NCBI GenBank assembly: GCA_000711775.1
Contig: ARYC01001312.1
Coordinates: forward strand, 40,791 to 104,790
From: Oxytricha trifallax
Taxonomy: Eukaryota; Ciliophora; Spirotrichea; Sporadotrichida; Oxytrichidae
DNA length: 64,000 nt
Reading direction: 5' to 3'
The notes below the pieces were generated by a model. It saw nothing but the letters and a program-made list of their open reading frames with translations, made no database searches and was not told the origin of the DNA. The first letter of the stretch is position 1, and each line of letters begins with the position of its first letter. This document shows positions 46,587 through 57,664 of the stretch, one piece after another. The position numbers were made by a program, and so were the translations under genes.

Positions 46587-47641
46587 AATTTATTTTCCAT
46601 ATAAATATTTGCTTCAATGTTATTTAGTATAGCAATTATGCTCATTAAAAATGTAAATTAATAAAGAGTATATCATAATTTTTATTTTTTAATGACTTAA
46701 ATATCTAAGATAAAAATTTCATATTAACTGGTGTATAAAATAGTACAAGACTCAAACAAAGAATGTCAAAATAAAGAATTTGCTAAGAACACTTTAAAAA
46801 TAATATAATAGAAGATATATTTGTATTATAAAAGCTAATATTAATTTATTAGTGTTCTTTCAAATATAATTAAATTAGTATAAGACTTATTTCTAATTAT
46901 TCTGAATTAAAGTTTGTCATTATTTCAGAGGAAAACTTCAATTCGAAATAAAATGATAGTAAATTAGTAGTTTTGATTTGAGATTATTAGTGAAAAACTT
47001 GATTTAATAATAAAGATTAATAGTAATTGTAAAAGTTCTTACAATAAATTTAAGCAGATTAGTTATAATTATATCATTAAAAGTTATCTACATTCTTCAT
47101 TCTCCTTAAAATTTTAAATATAAATAGTTTGAATAATTATAATTAACTTATTTTAATATTCTCATTTGCTAATTCTCTCAAGAACCATTTCTGATATTAT
47201 TAGATGATATGATTATGTAATTAAATAATTTAAACATCACCTTCTGTATCAAATTTTATAAAGATCCCTATGCATTACTTTATGATTAATTTATAATGAT
47301 TTTTCTATTTTTTATTATTTATCTTTAAATATCTATACAGATTAATCCTAATTATAATAAGTAAACATAAAAGTTAATTTAGCTACTGTCTTTACTAAAT
47401 AAAAGAATTAAGAATAAAAGAAGAAAGTAAGCATAATAAATTATGACTGAAAGTAAGATTTCTACTTATTAATTTATACATCTTTTATTAAACTATTTTT
47501 AATTAATTATTGTTAATATATTAAAAACTACTCTTATTAAAATAAAACTAGACATATCAAAATCTATTATCCTTATAAATATTGTTTACTCATATTTTAT
47601 AGTATATAATCGATTAGCACCTTAGCAGATTGTTAATAGAT

Positions 47642-47881
47642 TGGAGGAATTCCATACATACTTCCTTTAAACTCACAGACGATGCCTAACATAGATGGAA
47701 GTTACATGTTTTAATTTACAAGCAGCAATTAATGGTCAGACAAACACAGCAATCTGTCCCATTTAATAAACTATTACTAAAGAAAATTAATTTGTTAAAA
47801 ATCGTATAGAATGTCTATTTGATGGTATTGTAATATTGTAATGATAATATAATGTGTAACAATGAATACTTTTAAAAGTGA
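47642..47881 (+). CDS. coding-like block, 79 codons
   Basis: The frame reads SFKLTDDAQHRWKLHVLIY and KQQLMVRQTQQSVPFNKLLL to TGA 47879-47881. It overlaps the start of the next frame by 20 bp. Codon bias is good in the first half. Confidence 0.35.
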
Positions 47882-48140
47882 TTAACTTTCTTATTTAAGA
47901 GAAGAACTAGAATTAGATAAGGCGGGTAAATAGAAATAGATATCCAAATTTATTAAGGATCTACACATATATAAATCAGTCAATTTTAATGTGATAAACA
48001 CTAAAAGTGAGCAAATAATATTCTTTATAATGTAAAGAGATAAGTAAATCCACTTATAATAGTTAAGAGTAATATAAGAAATTAAGTGTGTTTCCTAAGA
48101 AATCGAATAGACTTTCAATAAATTAACATTATTATCTTGA
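47862..48140 (+). CDS. hypothetical protein, 92 aa
   Basis: A complete frame runs ATG 47862 (MNTFKSDQLSYLREELELDK) to TGA 48138-48140, with KFIKDLHIYKSVNFNVINT and QEIKCVSQEIEQTFNKL. It is heavily charged, probably alpha-helical, with strong coding bias despite AT-rich surroundings. Unrecognised. Confidence 0.5.
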
Positions 48141-48429
48141 AAATTAATGTATTTATAAGTAGAATTAATAGCTATTTAATAGAGTTATTATTAAATTCTC
48201 ACAATAAATTATAAATCGAGAGAAATTTCAATTGTCTTAATTAATAACACTAGTTGAAGTTAAGAACAGGGTTAAAAAAACCACGAAAATTAATGATTTA
48301 TAAATTAACACTCTTAGACAATTAAAATTCGTTGAAAGCATTTAGCTAAAATAGATTATTTTCGGTGAATAAATAAATCTATCAACTTTGCACATGTTTG
48401 ATTTTAATATTAATAAATATATAAATCTA

Positions 48430-48802
48430 GGTACTCTACCGCAGATTTTTATGTATAAACCTGTTTTGCGGTAGAGTACCTTAATGATATTAATTAATTA
48501 AAATATATAAAATAAAATAAAATATAGCATTACTTTTTACAGAAAATGCATAATATAATTATTTTTATAAATTTTATAATTAATATTAGGATATTGTTAC
48601 TTAGTAAGGCAACTTTACTTAGAGATTGAATATTTTAAAAGCTATAATTTTAATTTATAATTCTTTTAATAATAATTAAATTACATATTACTTTTTCTAC
48701 AAACTTCATTTCATTCTTAAGTATAGCATTTAAATTTAAATATTTTGATAGTTAATATAATTAAGGTACTCTACTGCAAAACAGTTTAAATGCGGTAGAG
48801 TA
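48430..48802. mobile_element. Double-hairpin (foldback/MITE-like) element, 373 bp
   Basis: The left end 48430-48480 is a near-palindrome: GGTACTCTACCGC pairs with GCGGTAGAGTACC across a 25-nt loop. The right end 48765-48802 is a second hairpin, GGTACTCTACTGC with GCGGTAGAGTA. The outermost sequences of the two hairpins are inverted copies of each other. The interior is AT-rich without a gene. No target duplication is evident, so mobility is inferred from structure only. Confidence 0.55.
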
Positions 48803-48935
48803 ATTAAAAATTAAAAAAATTAATATAATTAAAAAGAGATGAGTAATCTTGATTTTCTTTTTAATTTTATTAAAAAAATGTGCTATTTAAGCTAATTCTC
48901 TGCACCCAAACTCATGATTACTCTTGTCAATTTTA

Positions 48936-49025
48936 ATTTCTTAATTTAATCAATAAGACTTTTGAGCTATTCGCCTATGATTACACAAAGTAAAAACTCT
49001 TTGATTTTAAATGGATCATAGAAAA
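48936..49025 (+). repeat. Dispersed repeat shared with about 21740-21840
   Basis: Both loci contain AGTAAAAACTCTTTGATTTT followed by GGATC, preceded by a diverged TTAATTTAATCA...CAC block. Copy number in the genome is unknown. Confidence 0.5.
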
Positions 49026-49132
49026 TTGTATTTATATATATTATATTAATAAAAGTCATATTTTTATTTACGCAATTCAAACTTTAAATCTAGTTTTACA
49101 TGATGTTCCCGAAAAAAATCAATATTCATATA

Positions 49133-49185
49133 TATTTATAGTAAATTAATTTAATTTCGTAAAGGGTAGTTTTTATTAAGTTAAA
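49133..49185 (+). repeat. Direct repeat copy 1 (TATAGTAAATTAATTTAATT...)
   Basis: The same 45-bp unit, including TTTCGTAAAGGGTA and TTTTTATTAAG, recurs at about 53988-54035. A partial copy lies at about 49750-49780. Together they bracket the GC island and TBE D. Confidence 0.55.
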
Positions 49186-49380
49186 ATCTTATATGATGAT
49201 GATGAATAACTTAAGGTAAGGTGAATAGGAAAACTAGAAATAAAGATCTCTAGTATTAAATATATAATTATTATTACTATTGTTATTGCTGTTACTAATA
49301 TTGAATGAGCGTATATTAGTTAGTTAGTTCTAGTGATTATGATTTCGGAATAAATTATCTATATCTCTAGAGTCTCCTGA

Positions 49381-49645
49381 TCAATAGTGTACTTGAGCTG
49401 GGGGAGCGACTTTGGCCTTTTGGATCTATGTGCCTCTCATAGGGTGATGCTGGGGGTCTTGTCCGTGTCATCTCTTCCCATGACCTGATTTGCGTCTTTG
49501 GACCCCGACTCGGCCTGAGTGCAGCCTAATCAGGGGTGGTCCCGGGGGGCATGTCCCTTCCCTGAACCGGTGGCGGTGCCAACCACTGAGACCTCTTGTT
49601 TTTTCCACTTTTGCATTCGCTTTTTTTGGGTAGGTGAGAGTCTTG
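49381..49645. other. GC-rich island, function unknown
   Basis: About 260 bp are far richer in G+C than any neighbour (for example GGTGGTCCCGGGGGGCATG). Minus-strand frames are open under the one-stop code, for example WEEMTRTRPPASPYERHI and EVSVVGTATGSGKGHAPR, in different frames. It could be an exon, a structured RNA gene or a horizontally acquired fragment. No tRNA cloverleaf or known small-RNA motif was found by eye. Confidence 0.4.
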
Positions 49646-49947
49646 TTATCATCAAGTACAGTGTTCATGTTTTCAATCTAAAGAGCATCTTGACCATTTT
49701 TAGCAATAACAATAGTAATATTAATTATTTTAAAATCTTATATTTAATATAATTTATAGTAAATTTATTTAATTTCGTAATCAGTTCTGTTTAATATGCC
49801 AGGCATTATCAAAACCCTAAAACCCTTTCAGTAGTTTGATTTAGTTTTTGATTGATATAAGTAGACTTTAAGTGCATACTTTATTAGGGTTTTAATGGGG
49901 TTTATGTAGGGGTCTAAAATTTTAATATTAGTAATTTAAGTTAGTAT

Positions 49948-50929
49948 ATGCGAGGTTTAGGGTCTGATTATGACTGAGAGTTTATAGATTTATTATTTAA
50001 GTTGCGTTATGGATGTAATTATTATAGTGAATAACTCAAGTCTGTTCTTAATTATACGTATGTCTATAACAAGGTTGCTCCATAAATCACCTGCTACTGT
50101 CAGATTTCACTGTCTATTAGCATGTAACTTAAAGAGTTAGCATCTTAATTCTAAGCCTAAGAGACTTTTAAAATTCTAATAGCATCATATTAACTATCTT
50201 ATTTTTGATAAGATTCTTAAATACTGTGCTCATTTATCTCTAGCCTAGAGGGCTTTGATGTTTCATCGTCACTTTCCTGAGCTTCACATCACTGCTTAAA
50301 TTATAGCCAACCATATATAAAAAGAATGGAATTTCTTACATGAAAGTCAATCGCATTAAGAGAGTGATTGACTTCAATGTTTCATTTTATAAGGATAATT
50401 TAAATTATATATTCGATTAAATGCAGAGATCTTAAGAGCAAAATATCAAGTTCATATACGCTGATGAAGCTGTATTTACATTCAATACCTTTTTATCAAG
50501 GTCTTGGTACAGAGGTATAGTAATATAGAAGTATATACTCAAAAGGTTAAGGTATAAACTCATGCAATCCTTGGTGGAATCAGTGAAGATAGTGGCCTAG
50601 AGACTAATGTTATCCACCCTCGCTCAATTAAGACCGAATAATACTTAAAGTTCTTGCAATAACTCAGAGAGAAGTACGCCGACTAAGAGATTATTCTGTT
50701 TATAGTTAACTTATCTGTCCATAAAACTATAGACTCAAGGAAGGAATATGAAAGATTGAACATAACACCTGTATTTAATGTTCCCTACTGTCCTCAGTTT
50801 AATGGGATTTAATTATGTTAGGGTTTGTTGAAAGGTCACTACAAGAAAATTTTACTCTATCACTTGATGCCCGACTTTAAGATAGACACAGTAGATTTTA
50901 TAAAGAGTGCTGCTAAGAGTCAGTAATGA
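49948..50929 (+). pseudogene. TBE D transposase, heavily frameshifted
   Basis: It starts at ATG 49948 (MRGLGSDYD, then TGA) and continues FIDLLFKLRYGCNYYSEQL. Later blocks align to copy A in changing frames: RALMFHRHFPELHITAQ, a DEAVFTFNTF-like region near 50462-50490, HPRSIKTEQYLKFL near 50620, and HYKKILLYHLMPDFKIDTVD near 50840. At least four frame changes and one nonsense codon make it non-functional. Confidence 0.85.
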
Positions 50930-51005
50930 GAAAGCTAAAGTATGTGCTAGAGAAGGTAGATTTTAAGTTTATAAATAAGTTTTATATTTAAGCGAATGAA
51001 TAAGT

Positions 51006-51797
51006 TCACATTATAAATTATCCCATAAAGGGATTTGGCTTCTCTTTCTTTTCTTCCTCTTAAGGCTAGCTTGGGTCTATGTTTCTTCTCTTAGTGCCAG
51101 CTCCTGCATCTATGTTCATCTCATCTGGCTTTTATAAATCTTTGAAAAGTCTCTAACTCAATTCATGCTTTACTTAAGACTTTCTCTCTCTGTTTAGTTT
51201 GCTGCGCTCTTTCATCAAGTATATAGCAGTGCCAGGTTTTCTATAAATTTAGAAGAAAACTAAGCTTACTAGAGATGAATGGATGCATCTGCAGTTCCTA
51301 GATTCAGGTGTCGCTGATTTTAATTCCCTGCTTCTCTTTTTCATCAGGAGAGATGCTGTAGGGTTTTTTGTGAGCTTCTTAAATTACTTCATTTAAGTAC
51401 TCAGGTTTCAGAGTTCCAAGTACACCAAAGAATAAGTTTCTCTCTGGCAACATATAACAGAATTATAGCTTTGATGGAAGGTAGAGAGCAACATCCGGAT
51501 CACTCATAGCATCATCATAGAAGATGGTTACTGAAATTTAAGGGTAGTTAGGAATTTCAATAATCCTAATTTCATTAGATTTAAAGGTTTTTTCTCTTCA
51601 CTTAGTAAGACTTTTAAAATTCAGATTTTAGTTCCCTCCTATGTTGGCAAGAACAATCCAACTATGGCTAAAAAGTTAGTTATAAGTGAAAACTTATCTT
51701 GCTATACCAAGTATCTGTAAAGGTCTTCTATACTTCGGAATTTTCCTATAAAATCTTGAGATTAAGTTCTCTTCATTGCATCATTCATAAATTCCAT
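51006..51797 (-). pseudogene. TBE D 22-kDa-type gene, degraded, intron and tail recognisable
   Basis: It starts at ATG 51797 (MEFMNDAMKRTQSQDF). GLFLPTQEGTKI is followed by TGA where the relatives have Ser (a TCA to TGA change), and further shifts occur downstream. The 29-nt intron (51241-51269 on the plus strand) precedes KPGTAIYLMKERSKLNRERK and MNIDAGAGTKRRN, ending at TGA 51006-51008 after FIM. The tail is better preserved than the body. Confidence 0.82.
51241..51269 (-). other. 29-nt intron in TBE D 22-kDa-type gene
   Basis: On the minus strand it reads GTAAGC...TTTATAG, at the same place as the other copies. Confidence 0.7.
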
Positions 51798-52361
51798 CTT
51801 GCTTTAAGTTTCTATAAATGTTTATGAAATTTAATATTATGGATATCCATTCTAAACTTACTAAAATTTTACTAAAATAGGGAGATCAACTTGGAGGTCA
51901 ACCTTGAAAAGAAAAGCGGAGAAGCATTGAAAAACTTGCTCCAAGTTTTACTGATTGATTTCCATTTTTATCAATCTATCTCCATTAAATTGCTCCTAAT
52001 ATTGTTTAATTATTTTAGGAGGTCCTCAAATTAAGTTCAAACTTTATAAAGAGTTAAATTTTAAGGTTAAAACTTAATTAAGAGCATTTTAAATTAAAAA
52101 TTTTATAATAACTTTACCTCAAAATTAAGTTTAAACTTGATTTGGAGGACCTCCTAGAGCAACAAAACTTATTTAGGAGCACTTTAATTTACTAAAATGT
52201 AAAAAGAATACACATAAAATTTGTCAACTTACAGCTTTTTATGGTGATTTAATTTACTTACCTTTCAGCAAAGAAATCACCAGAGTGTTTTATACTCTTC
52301 TATTATAGTATACTTAGGTAGTTTTTATCATTATTATAATAAAATATATCAGGAAACTAAA
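51798..52361. promoter_or_regulatory. Bidirectional spacer of TBE D with TCCTAAAATAATT/GGAGGTCC motifs
   Basis: This divergent spacer has GCTCCTAAT, AGGAGGTCCTC and GGAGGACCTCC repeats (about 51980-52180) and the inverted GAGGTCAACCT block near 51895, the counterpart of AGGTTGACCTC in copies A and B. Confidence 0.45.
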
Positions 52362-53668
52362 ACGAGCGCTAACCTTTTGAGAAGAGCAGCAGTACTTGGA
52401 TCAAACGAATAAAAATTACCATTCCATTAACCAAAGAAAGGTGAGATCAGAGACGCTTGCACTTAGTGGGAGTCTACTTATGACACTTTTGACCATTCTA
52501 CCTTTGAGATTAAAATATAAATTAAGAAGGAGGTCATCTAAGAGGCCGCACAAATTGAAGAGGAGGTTAAATAACCCGCCATAGAGAATTAATAATTACA
52601 AGCCAAAGTTGACTATTAATGCAAAGAATGCAATAAAGTTTTCCTCTACAAGTCAACTTTTAAGAGACACTTGAGAGAGAAACACAACGATATGGCAAAG
52701 TTATATCTCAAGCATTAAAAGAAAGATGGAAAGTATGTCTGTGAGTTCTGTGAGAAGCCATATTCTCATACTAGAGACCTCAAAGTGCACTTAAAGAAAA
52801 AGCACAATTAAAGTTTTGTCTTTATTCATGAACCTACAGGGAATAGATTCCTCTAAAAAAGAAGATCGAGAAATCCTGCCGAGTCTTTTAGAGTTGAGGT
52901 ATAGAAGTAAGTAAAAATGAAGAAAGCAGTCAAGAACTTTCCTGTCTATGAGATAAATAAAATCATGGTGAAAATTGAGGCAATTAAGATTCCAATCTTA
53001 AAAATTATTGACAGAGATTTTTGCCTTGAAAGCTACCTCACTCTTGTGGATAAAGTTGAGAAGAGAGTCATTACTGATGACTAATATGCCTATAAAATAT
53101 ATCGATTCAATTTCTTCCTTGTTGATGACAAGTTCTAAATGGAATTCGCAAATAGGCATTATGCTCTTTAACAAGCAAAATTTAGAGAGTGTAAGCATAT
53201 TATTTAGCTAGATGCTATAATACTTGGAAAAGATCATGTAGCATTTAGACTTTCTCTCCTCGAGATGACTTACAAAGAATTTTTATCTGACAATAGATGC
53301 CAAAGATATATTGGCTAGATCGTACAGCAAATAGTTGAGGGTATTAAAGAGCTTACCTAGCTTGGCTATGTTCATAGAGTCTTAAAGCCAGAGAATATAA
53401 GATGGACTTTCAACCTCTTAGAGTTTATATTATTGACTTCAACAGAGCTCAAAGAGTACAAGCCTCTGCATTAGGAAATGAATACGGTACTCATGGATAT
53501 TTCCCAGAGAGAGAGGACTGGAGAGATGGAGACACTTAATGGGATATCTGGGCTCTAGCAGTAATAATAATAGAGAGTGACATGTCAAGAAACGATTACT
53601 TAAGCAAGGGTGAGAGAGATTCTAAGTAAAGAATCAAGTAATATCTAGATAAAAATAAAATAAATTGA
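52362..53668 (+). pseudogene. TBE D zinc-finger/kinase gene, start lost and one frameshift
   Basis: The frame begins ACG AGC GCT AAC where copy A has ATG AGC GCT AAC, so the start codon is mutated. Two C2H2 fingers are intact (CKECNKVFLYKSTFKRHLRE and CEFCEKPYSHTRDLKVHL). The kinase-like part reads HRVLKPENI (catalytic Asp replaced by Val). After a one-base shift near 53400 it reads VYIIDFNRAQRV and HGYFPEREDWRDGDTQWD. It ends at TGA 53666-53668. The fingers are retained longer than the kinase catalytic site. Confidence 0.86.
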
Positions 53669-53964
53669 GGTCTCTGAGAACTTGCATACTCTACTATTAT
53701 CAAGCCATGCTAAGAGAATTAACAAACAGTACAAACAATCAAACAGTAATTGAGAAAGATAAAATTCAGAGAACTGCAACATGACTCTAAGCTTATGTTT
53801 GTGTAAAATATTTTAAAAACTCGCAGTTATACTCACTTAAAATACTAATATTTAAACAATAAACCCCTACATAAACCCAATTAAAACCCTAAAAAAGTAC
53901 GAGTTAATATTCTACTTTTATCAATCAAAATCTCAATCAAAAAACTTCAGGGTTTAGGGTTTTG

Positions 53965-55598
53965 AATCTTATATTCAATAATATTTATAGTAAATTAATT
54001 TATTTTCGTAAAGGGTACTTTTTATTAAGCAAGCCACAATCTTTTATTTAAGAGTGCCCAAAACCTCGTGAGAGAAGAGTGTCTCCCAGCTATAATACTA
54101 ATTGACTATCCCTTTTACGTGAATTTTAAATCATATTTAAGAAATCTGCTCTTATTAAAACGTTAATCCTTAAGAAATCACGTGCTCTTAATTTACTTCG
54201 CTTATTAAAGATAAAACTGTATTGTTTTAGCACATTGAGAATTCAAGAGATGTTTAATGTGTGTTAAAGTATATTGAATGGATCTTGTTCTTCGAGGGTC
54301 ATCTTTAACCAATTAAATTCTTATTTCATTTGAACTCTTTCTTAAAGACAAAACTCAAGGTTATATTTTTCACTTTTTTTCTTTTTCTATATTTTCTCTT
54401 TTGCTTAATATTATATGAACATTTAATATAAATATTTATTTAGTTATATTTATTTTTTACTTATTTTTAATATTTATCTTTATTTCAATTATTTACTTAA
54501 TTTTTTAATTTTTACAATTCTTTAATTTTATTTTTCTATTTTATTTTTTCTTAACGTTATTATTCTTTTTAAGTATATATCTTGTTTTAATTAATACATC
54601 ATCATCATTTTAAAATTTAATATTTTTTTTTAATTTATATATTTTTTATATTACTTTTATTTGATTGTTAATTAATTCATAACTTTATTATATTTATAAT
54701 TAATTTTTAACTCATATATTTTATTTATCTTGTTTATTATAATATAATCAACTTAAAAGGAGGCATCAATTTTCCTCTTATAATTCTTAATTTTATATTC
54801 TAATTAAATAGATCAATTTAAAATTATTTAGTTTTCGTTTATGGTTTTAATCTATTACTTTTTAATTCTTTTTAATTCTTTTTAACAAATTTTTGACATG
54901 TCTTTTGTGATTATTGAAAAATATTCAATATAATTAATTTGTATTTAGAATATAAAAATCCCAATTTATTAAGTATCACTATAAAATATCATTGTATACC
55001 TCTTATTCCTTAATTTAATCGAATAAACATAACAGACTTCTCAAAAATGTGTTGTGGTTGTTTTTATTAATTAATAAAATATTTATCATTTTAATCCAAA
55101 TTAAATATTAAAATTTTACAATCTTCGATTTTGCTATTATTTTATTAAGTAATAGTAGTATATTCTCATAATTTCAATGAAAGTACGATGCTTTATAATA
55201 TTTTGGTTTATAAGTGAGCCTTGTCAATTGTTTTTGTTTCTGCTGGTAAAAAATTTTTCCTCAAGACTATCTAACTCAATTTTACTACATAAATACAATT
55301 ATGATATTGTTATTATTATTGAATGAAAAATATTATTTAGCCGATTTTTCTGCTAAAAAATATTTACAAGATACAAAATATTCTAGCAATAAAAGTATTT
55401 GGCTGTATGATATAACATCATAATATATAAATAATTATAAATAAATAAAATAATTTTAAATGAATTTAAATACTATTTTATATTCTAAAAATTAATAGAT
55501 CTAAAAAGAATAAATGAACAACTTTTCCATTTTATATTTTGCATTCTCATGTAAAAACATCCTTTTTTATGTGACTTATTTTCACAATTTTATTGATT
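53965..55598. other. AT-rich stretch with a direct repeat and a weak coding block
   Basis: A direct repeat copy (TATAGTAAATTAATTTATTT..., about 53988-54035) matches 49133-49185. At about 54176-54310 a minus-strand block reads RRTRSIQYTLTHIKHLLNSQ with coding-like codons. The rest is very AT-rich with no supported gene. Confidence 0.4.
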
Positions 55599-55670
55599 CC
55601 CCATGGTGAAAAATTTTTTGAAATTGAGGTTGTTGTATTAATTAGATTAAGAATTGAGAATGCTTTTATT
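55599..55670 (+). repeat. Left inverted repeat of element E
   Basis: Matches the reverse complement of about 60350-60422 with a few differences. The shared core is GAAATTGAGGTTGTTGTATT (GGTGG in the right arm). Confidence 0.88.
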
Positions 55671-55724
55671 TTAATAGTAAATAATAAATTAAAATACTAT
55701 TTAGTAATCTTAGTAGGAGGATTG

Positions 55725-56864
55725 ATGAGCAAAAGTAAGATCTTAATAAAACTAGGATTTTTAAAAAAGAATAGAATTTACTTAATTTTAATCTATTTCC
55801 TCTAATTTGCTAGCTATTTTTGACTTAGGATCAGTAGAAGCAATTGAATCTCAGATTTGTGACAAAGGCATATTCATTTAAGATTTTGCAAAGATTATTC
55901 ATGAGATGAAATCCTAGATTTCTAACTATAAATACTACAAGATTCGTAAGAACATCATTGGAAATTCTAAAATCCTTAAGAGAATTCTCAGAACTAAAAG
56001 CACATTTAAATATGAAAAGAATGAGCAGGATTCTAAGCTATGCTGATAAATACTCACTTAGGAATAACTTTAATATCTAATTTCAGATAGTAGCTTGCAA
56101 TAATAAATTAGTAAATCTCTCAGAGAACGCGCAATATTATTTCACAGACAATTTCCAGAATCCAGGATCAGCTATTCTCAAATACTTAAGATTTATGGCA
56201 GGTTTGGGATCAAGTACAAAACTATAAAATTAGTTAAAAGGACAGATAGCATGAATTAAGCTAAACTATATAATCTTCTTTGTGAAATGAAAGCAAAAGT
56301 GTGCATCGAACAATCCTTGGGATCTAAGATTATTTTTGTAGATGAGGCAATATTCTCACCTCAAACTTAGTTAAAACGTTCTTGGGCTGCAACATACAAG
56401 CACCCTTTTGTCAAGGATCGAGATCAGAGATGCAATCATATGCTCTTATCGCTGGCGTAGCTTAAGATCAGGGGTTGGTCCATTTCAAGATTCACAAAAG
56501 ATCAGTGCGCAACCAAGAATTCATTCAATTCCTAGGAGAGATAAAGTAGATGTTTCCATATGAGAGAATCGCAATTTTCATGGATAATCTCTCAGTGAAC
56601 AGAAGTAGGGCAACACTATCCTGCCTTGATGAGCTTGGATTAATCCCAATCTTCAATGCTCCGTATTCGCCTTAATTCAATGGGATTGAGAGCACATTCT
56701 TCACGATAAAGCAGAATTACAAGAAGGAGATTCTCAGGAGATTGGCTATGAATGAACGGATGAACCAAAAGGAATGTATAAGAATGTCAATTTATTAAGT
56801 TTAAGAAGTTGTGATATAAAATTAAATTAAATAAGGGTTGGAGTTTATACTTAGGATTTAATGA
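55725..56864 (+). pseudogene. element E transposase, DD34E, frameshifted
   Basis: A divergent N-terminal region (FDLGSVEAIESQICDKGIFI) is followed by RERAILFHRQFPESRISYSQ, aligning to the TBE transposase. First Asp: IIFVDEAIFSPQ. After a one-base shift near 56430: FKIHKRSVRNQEFIQFL, second Asp in IAIFMDNLSVNRS, and Glu in SPQFNGIESTFFTIK, 34 residues apart. It ends at TGA 56862-56864. The start is uncertain; ATG 55725 lies in another frame, and there is a TGA near 56046. The triad is intact, so inactivation may be recent. Confidence 0.8.
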
Positions 56865-56884
56865 TTTAAATAAATTAACATTAT

Positions 56885-57664
56885 TCAGTTTTAGTCCATT
56901 GAATTCTTTGTTGGGGTCCGCTCTTAAAAGTTTATGATTTGCAAAGATCCATCTGCTAATCTTTTACGTTTTGTCAAATTCCTTGATTCTTCATTTATGA
57001 ATGGGTTCTATCGAATCTGAACAGTCAATCTCTATCCGATTTCAAAGGATTTAGTTTAGGATTTGCGGCTCCCCAATCTTGCTTTCTACTTCATCAGGAA
57101 GATTCCTTTCCCAGGTTTTCCTAAAAGTGTTAATGTAAAGAATAGTTACTCGAGACAAACGGACGTTTAATTAATTAGTCGAACCAATCATTTGTAATCT
57201 CAATCCCGTTAGCTTCTTCAGATTGTGCTCCTTCATTGTATCTAACTTGGTGGGCATGATCTATCACGGATCTTAAGAATTCATTCTTTATTGTTCCCAG
57301 GATCGTAAAGAAGAACATCCTCTCAGGAAGCTGTACAGAGTTCATCTCTAGATTAGGAAGGTACATACTGACTTGCTCATCTTTTATTACATCGGGGTAA
57401 AGATTTTTCACAGACAGTTCTTGAAAGTGCGGAATCTTATACATTTAAACCTAGTCAGATTTTAGGGCTCTTTTTTATCCACTTAGGATTGATCTCAAGA
57501 ATGCGATCCGAGTTGCCTGATAAGGTGGCAAGAATAAATTCACTATTTTTAATGTTATTTAAAACTATAATCTTACAATGGACTGTCAAGTATTTGTAAA
57601 GATCCTCTTTGAATCTGAATCTGCTAGTAAATTCCTCACTATTGACTAATCTTGATTGGCTCAT
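56885..57664 (-). CDS. element E 22-kDa-type protein with spliced tail, one frameshift
   Basis: It starts at ATG 57664 (MSQSRLVNSEEFTSRFRFKE). A shift near 57455-57465 separates it from MYKIPHFQELSVKNLYPDVI, LPERMFFFTILGTIKNEFL and EEANGIEITNDWFD. A 29-nt intron (57121-57149) leads into RKPGKGIFLMKQKARLGSRK and a basic tail ending at TGA 56885-56887. The tail retains GIFLMK but not the MNIDAGAG block of TBEs. Confidence 0.8.
57121..57149 (-). other. 29-nt intron in element E 22-kDa-type gene
   Basis: On the minus strand it reads GTAACT...CTTTTAG; removal joins VSR to KPGKGIFLMK. Confidence 0.72.

Larger units (their letters stand above)
49810..53964. mobile_element. TBE copy D, old and degraded, 4155 bp, opposite orientation
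   Basis: The ends read CAAAACCCTAAAACCC (left) and, inverted, CAAAACCCTAAACCC (right). Telomere-like units are altered from C4A4 to C3T-type. The arms remain similar for about 115 bp but are clearly diverged. The putative duplication is TAT versus AAT, so one base has changed or excision/decay occurred. The gene set is the same as A and B but in reverse order: transposase (plus), 22-kDa-type (minus), zinc-finger/kinase (plus). All are damaged. Confidence 0.88.

Noticed and set aside
49395..49425. GGCCTTTTGGATC recalled the 5' end of U2 snRNA
   Set aside because: The neighbouring U2 core (branch-point pairing region) is absent, so the similarity is only a few bases.
53008..53211. Overlapping short frames on both strands at 52998-53211
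   Set aside because: Both lie inside the TBE D zinc-finger/kinase frame and lack independent support.
55593..55805. ATG frame starting at 55593
   Set aside because: It begins outside the ATT duplication and reads through the inverted repeat of element E. Low-complexity Ile/Leu text, no homology to the element proteins.
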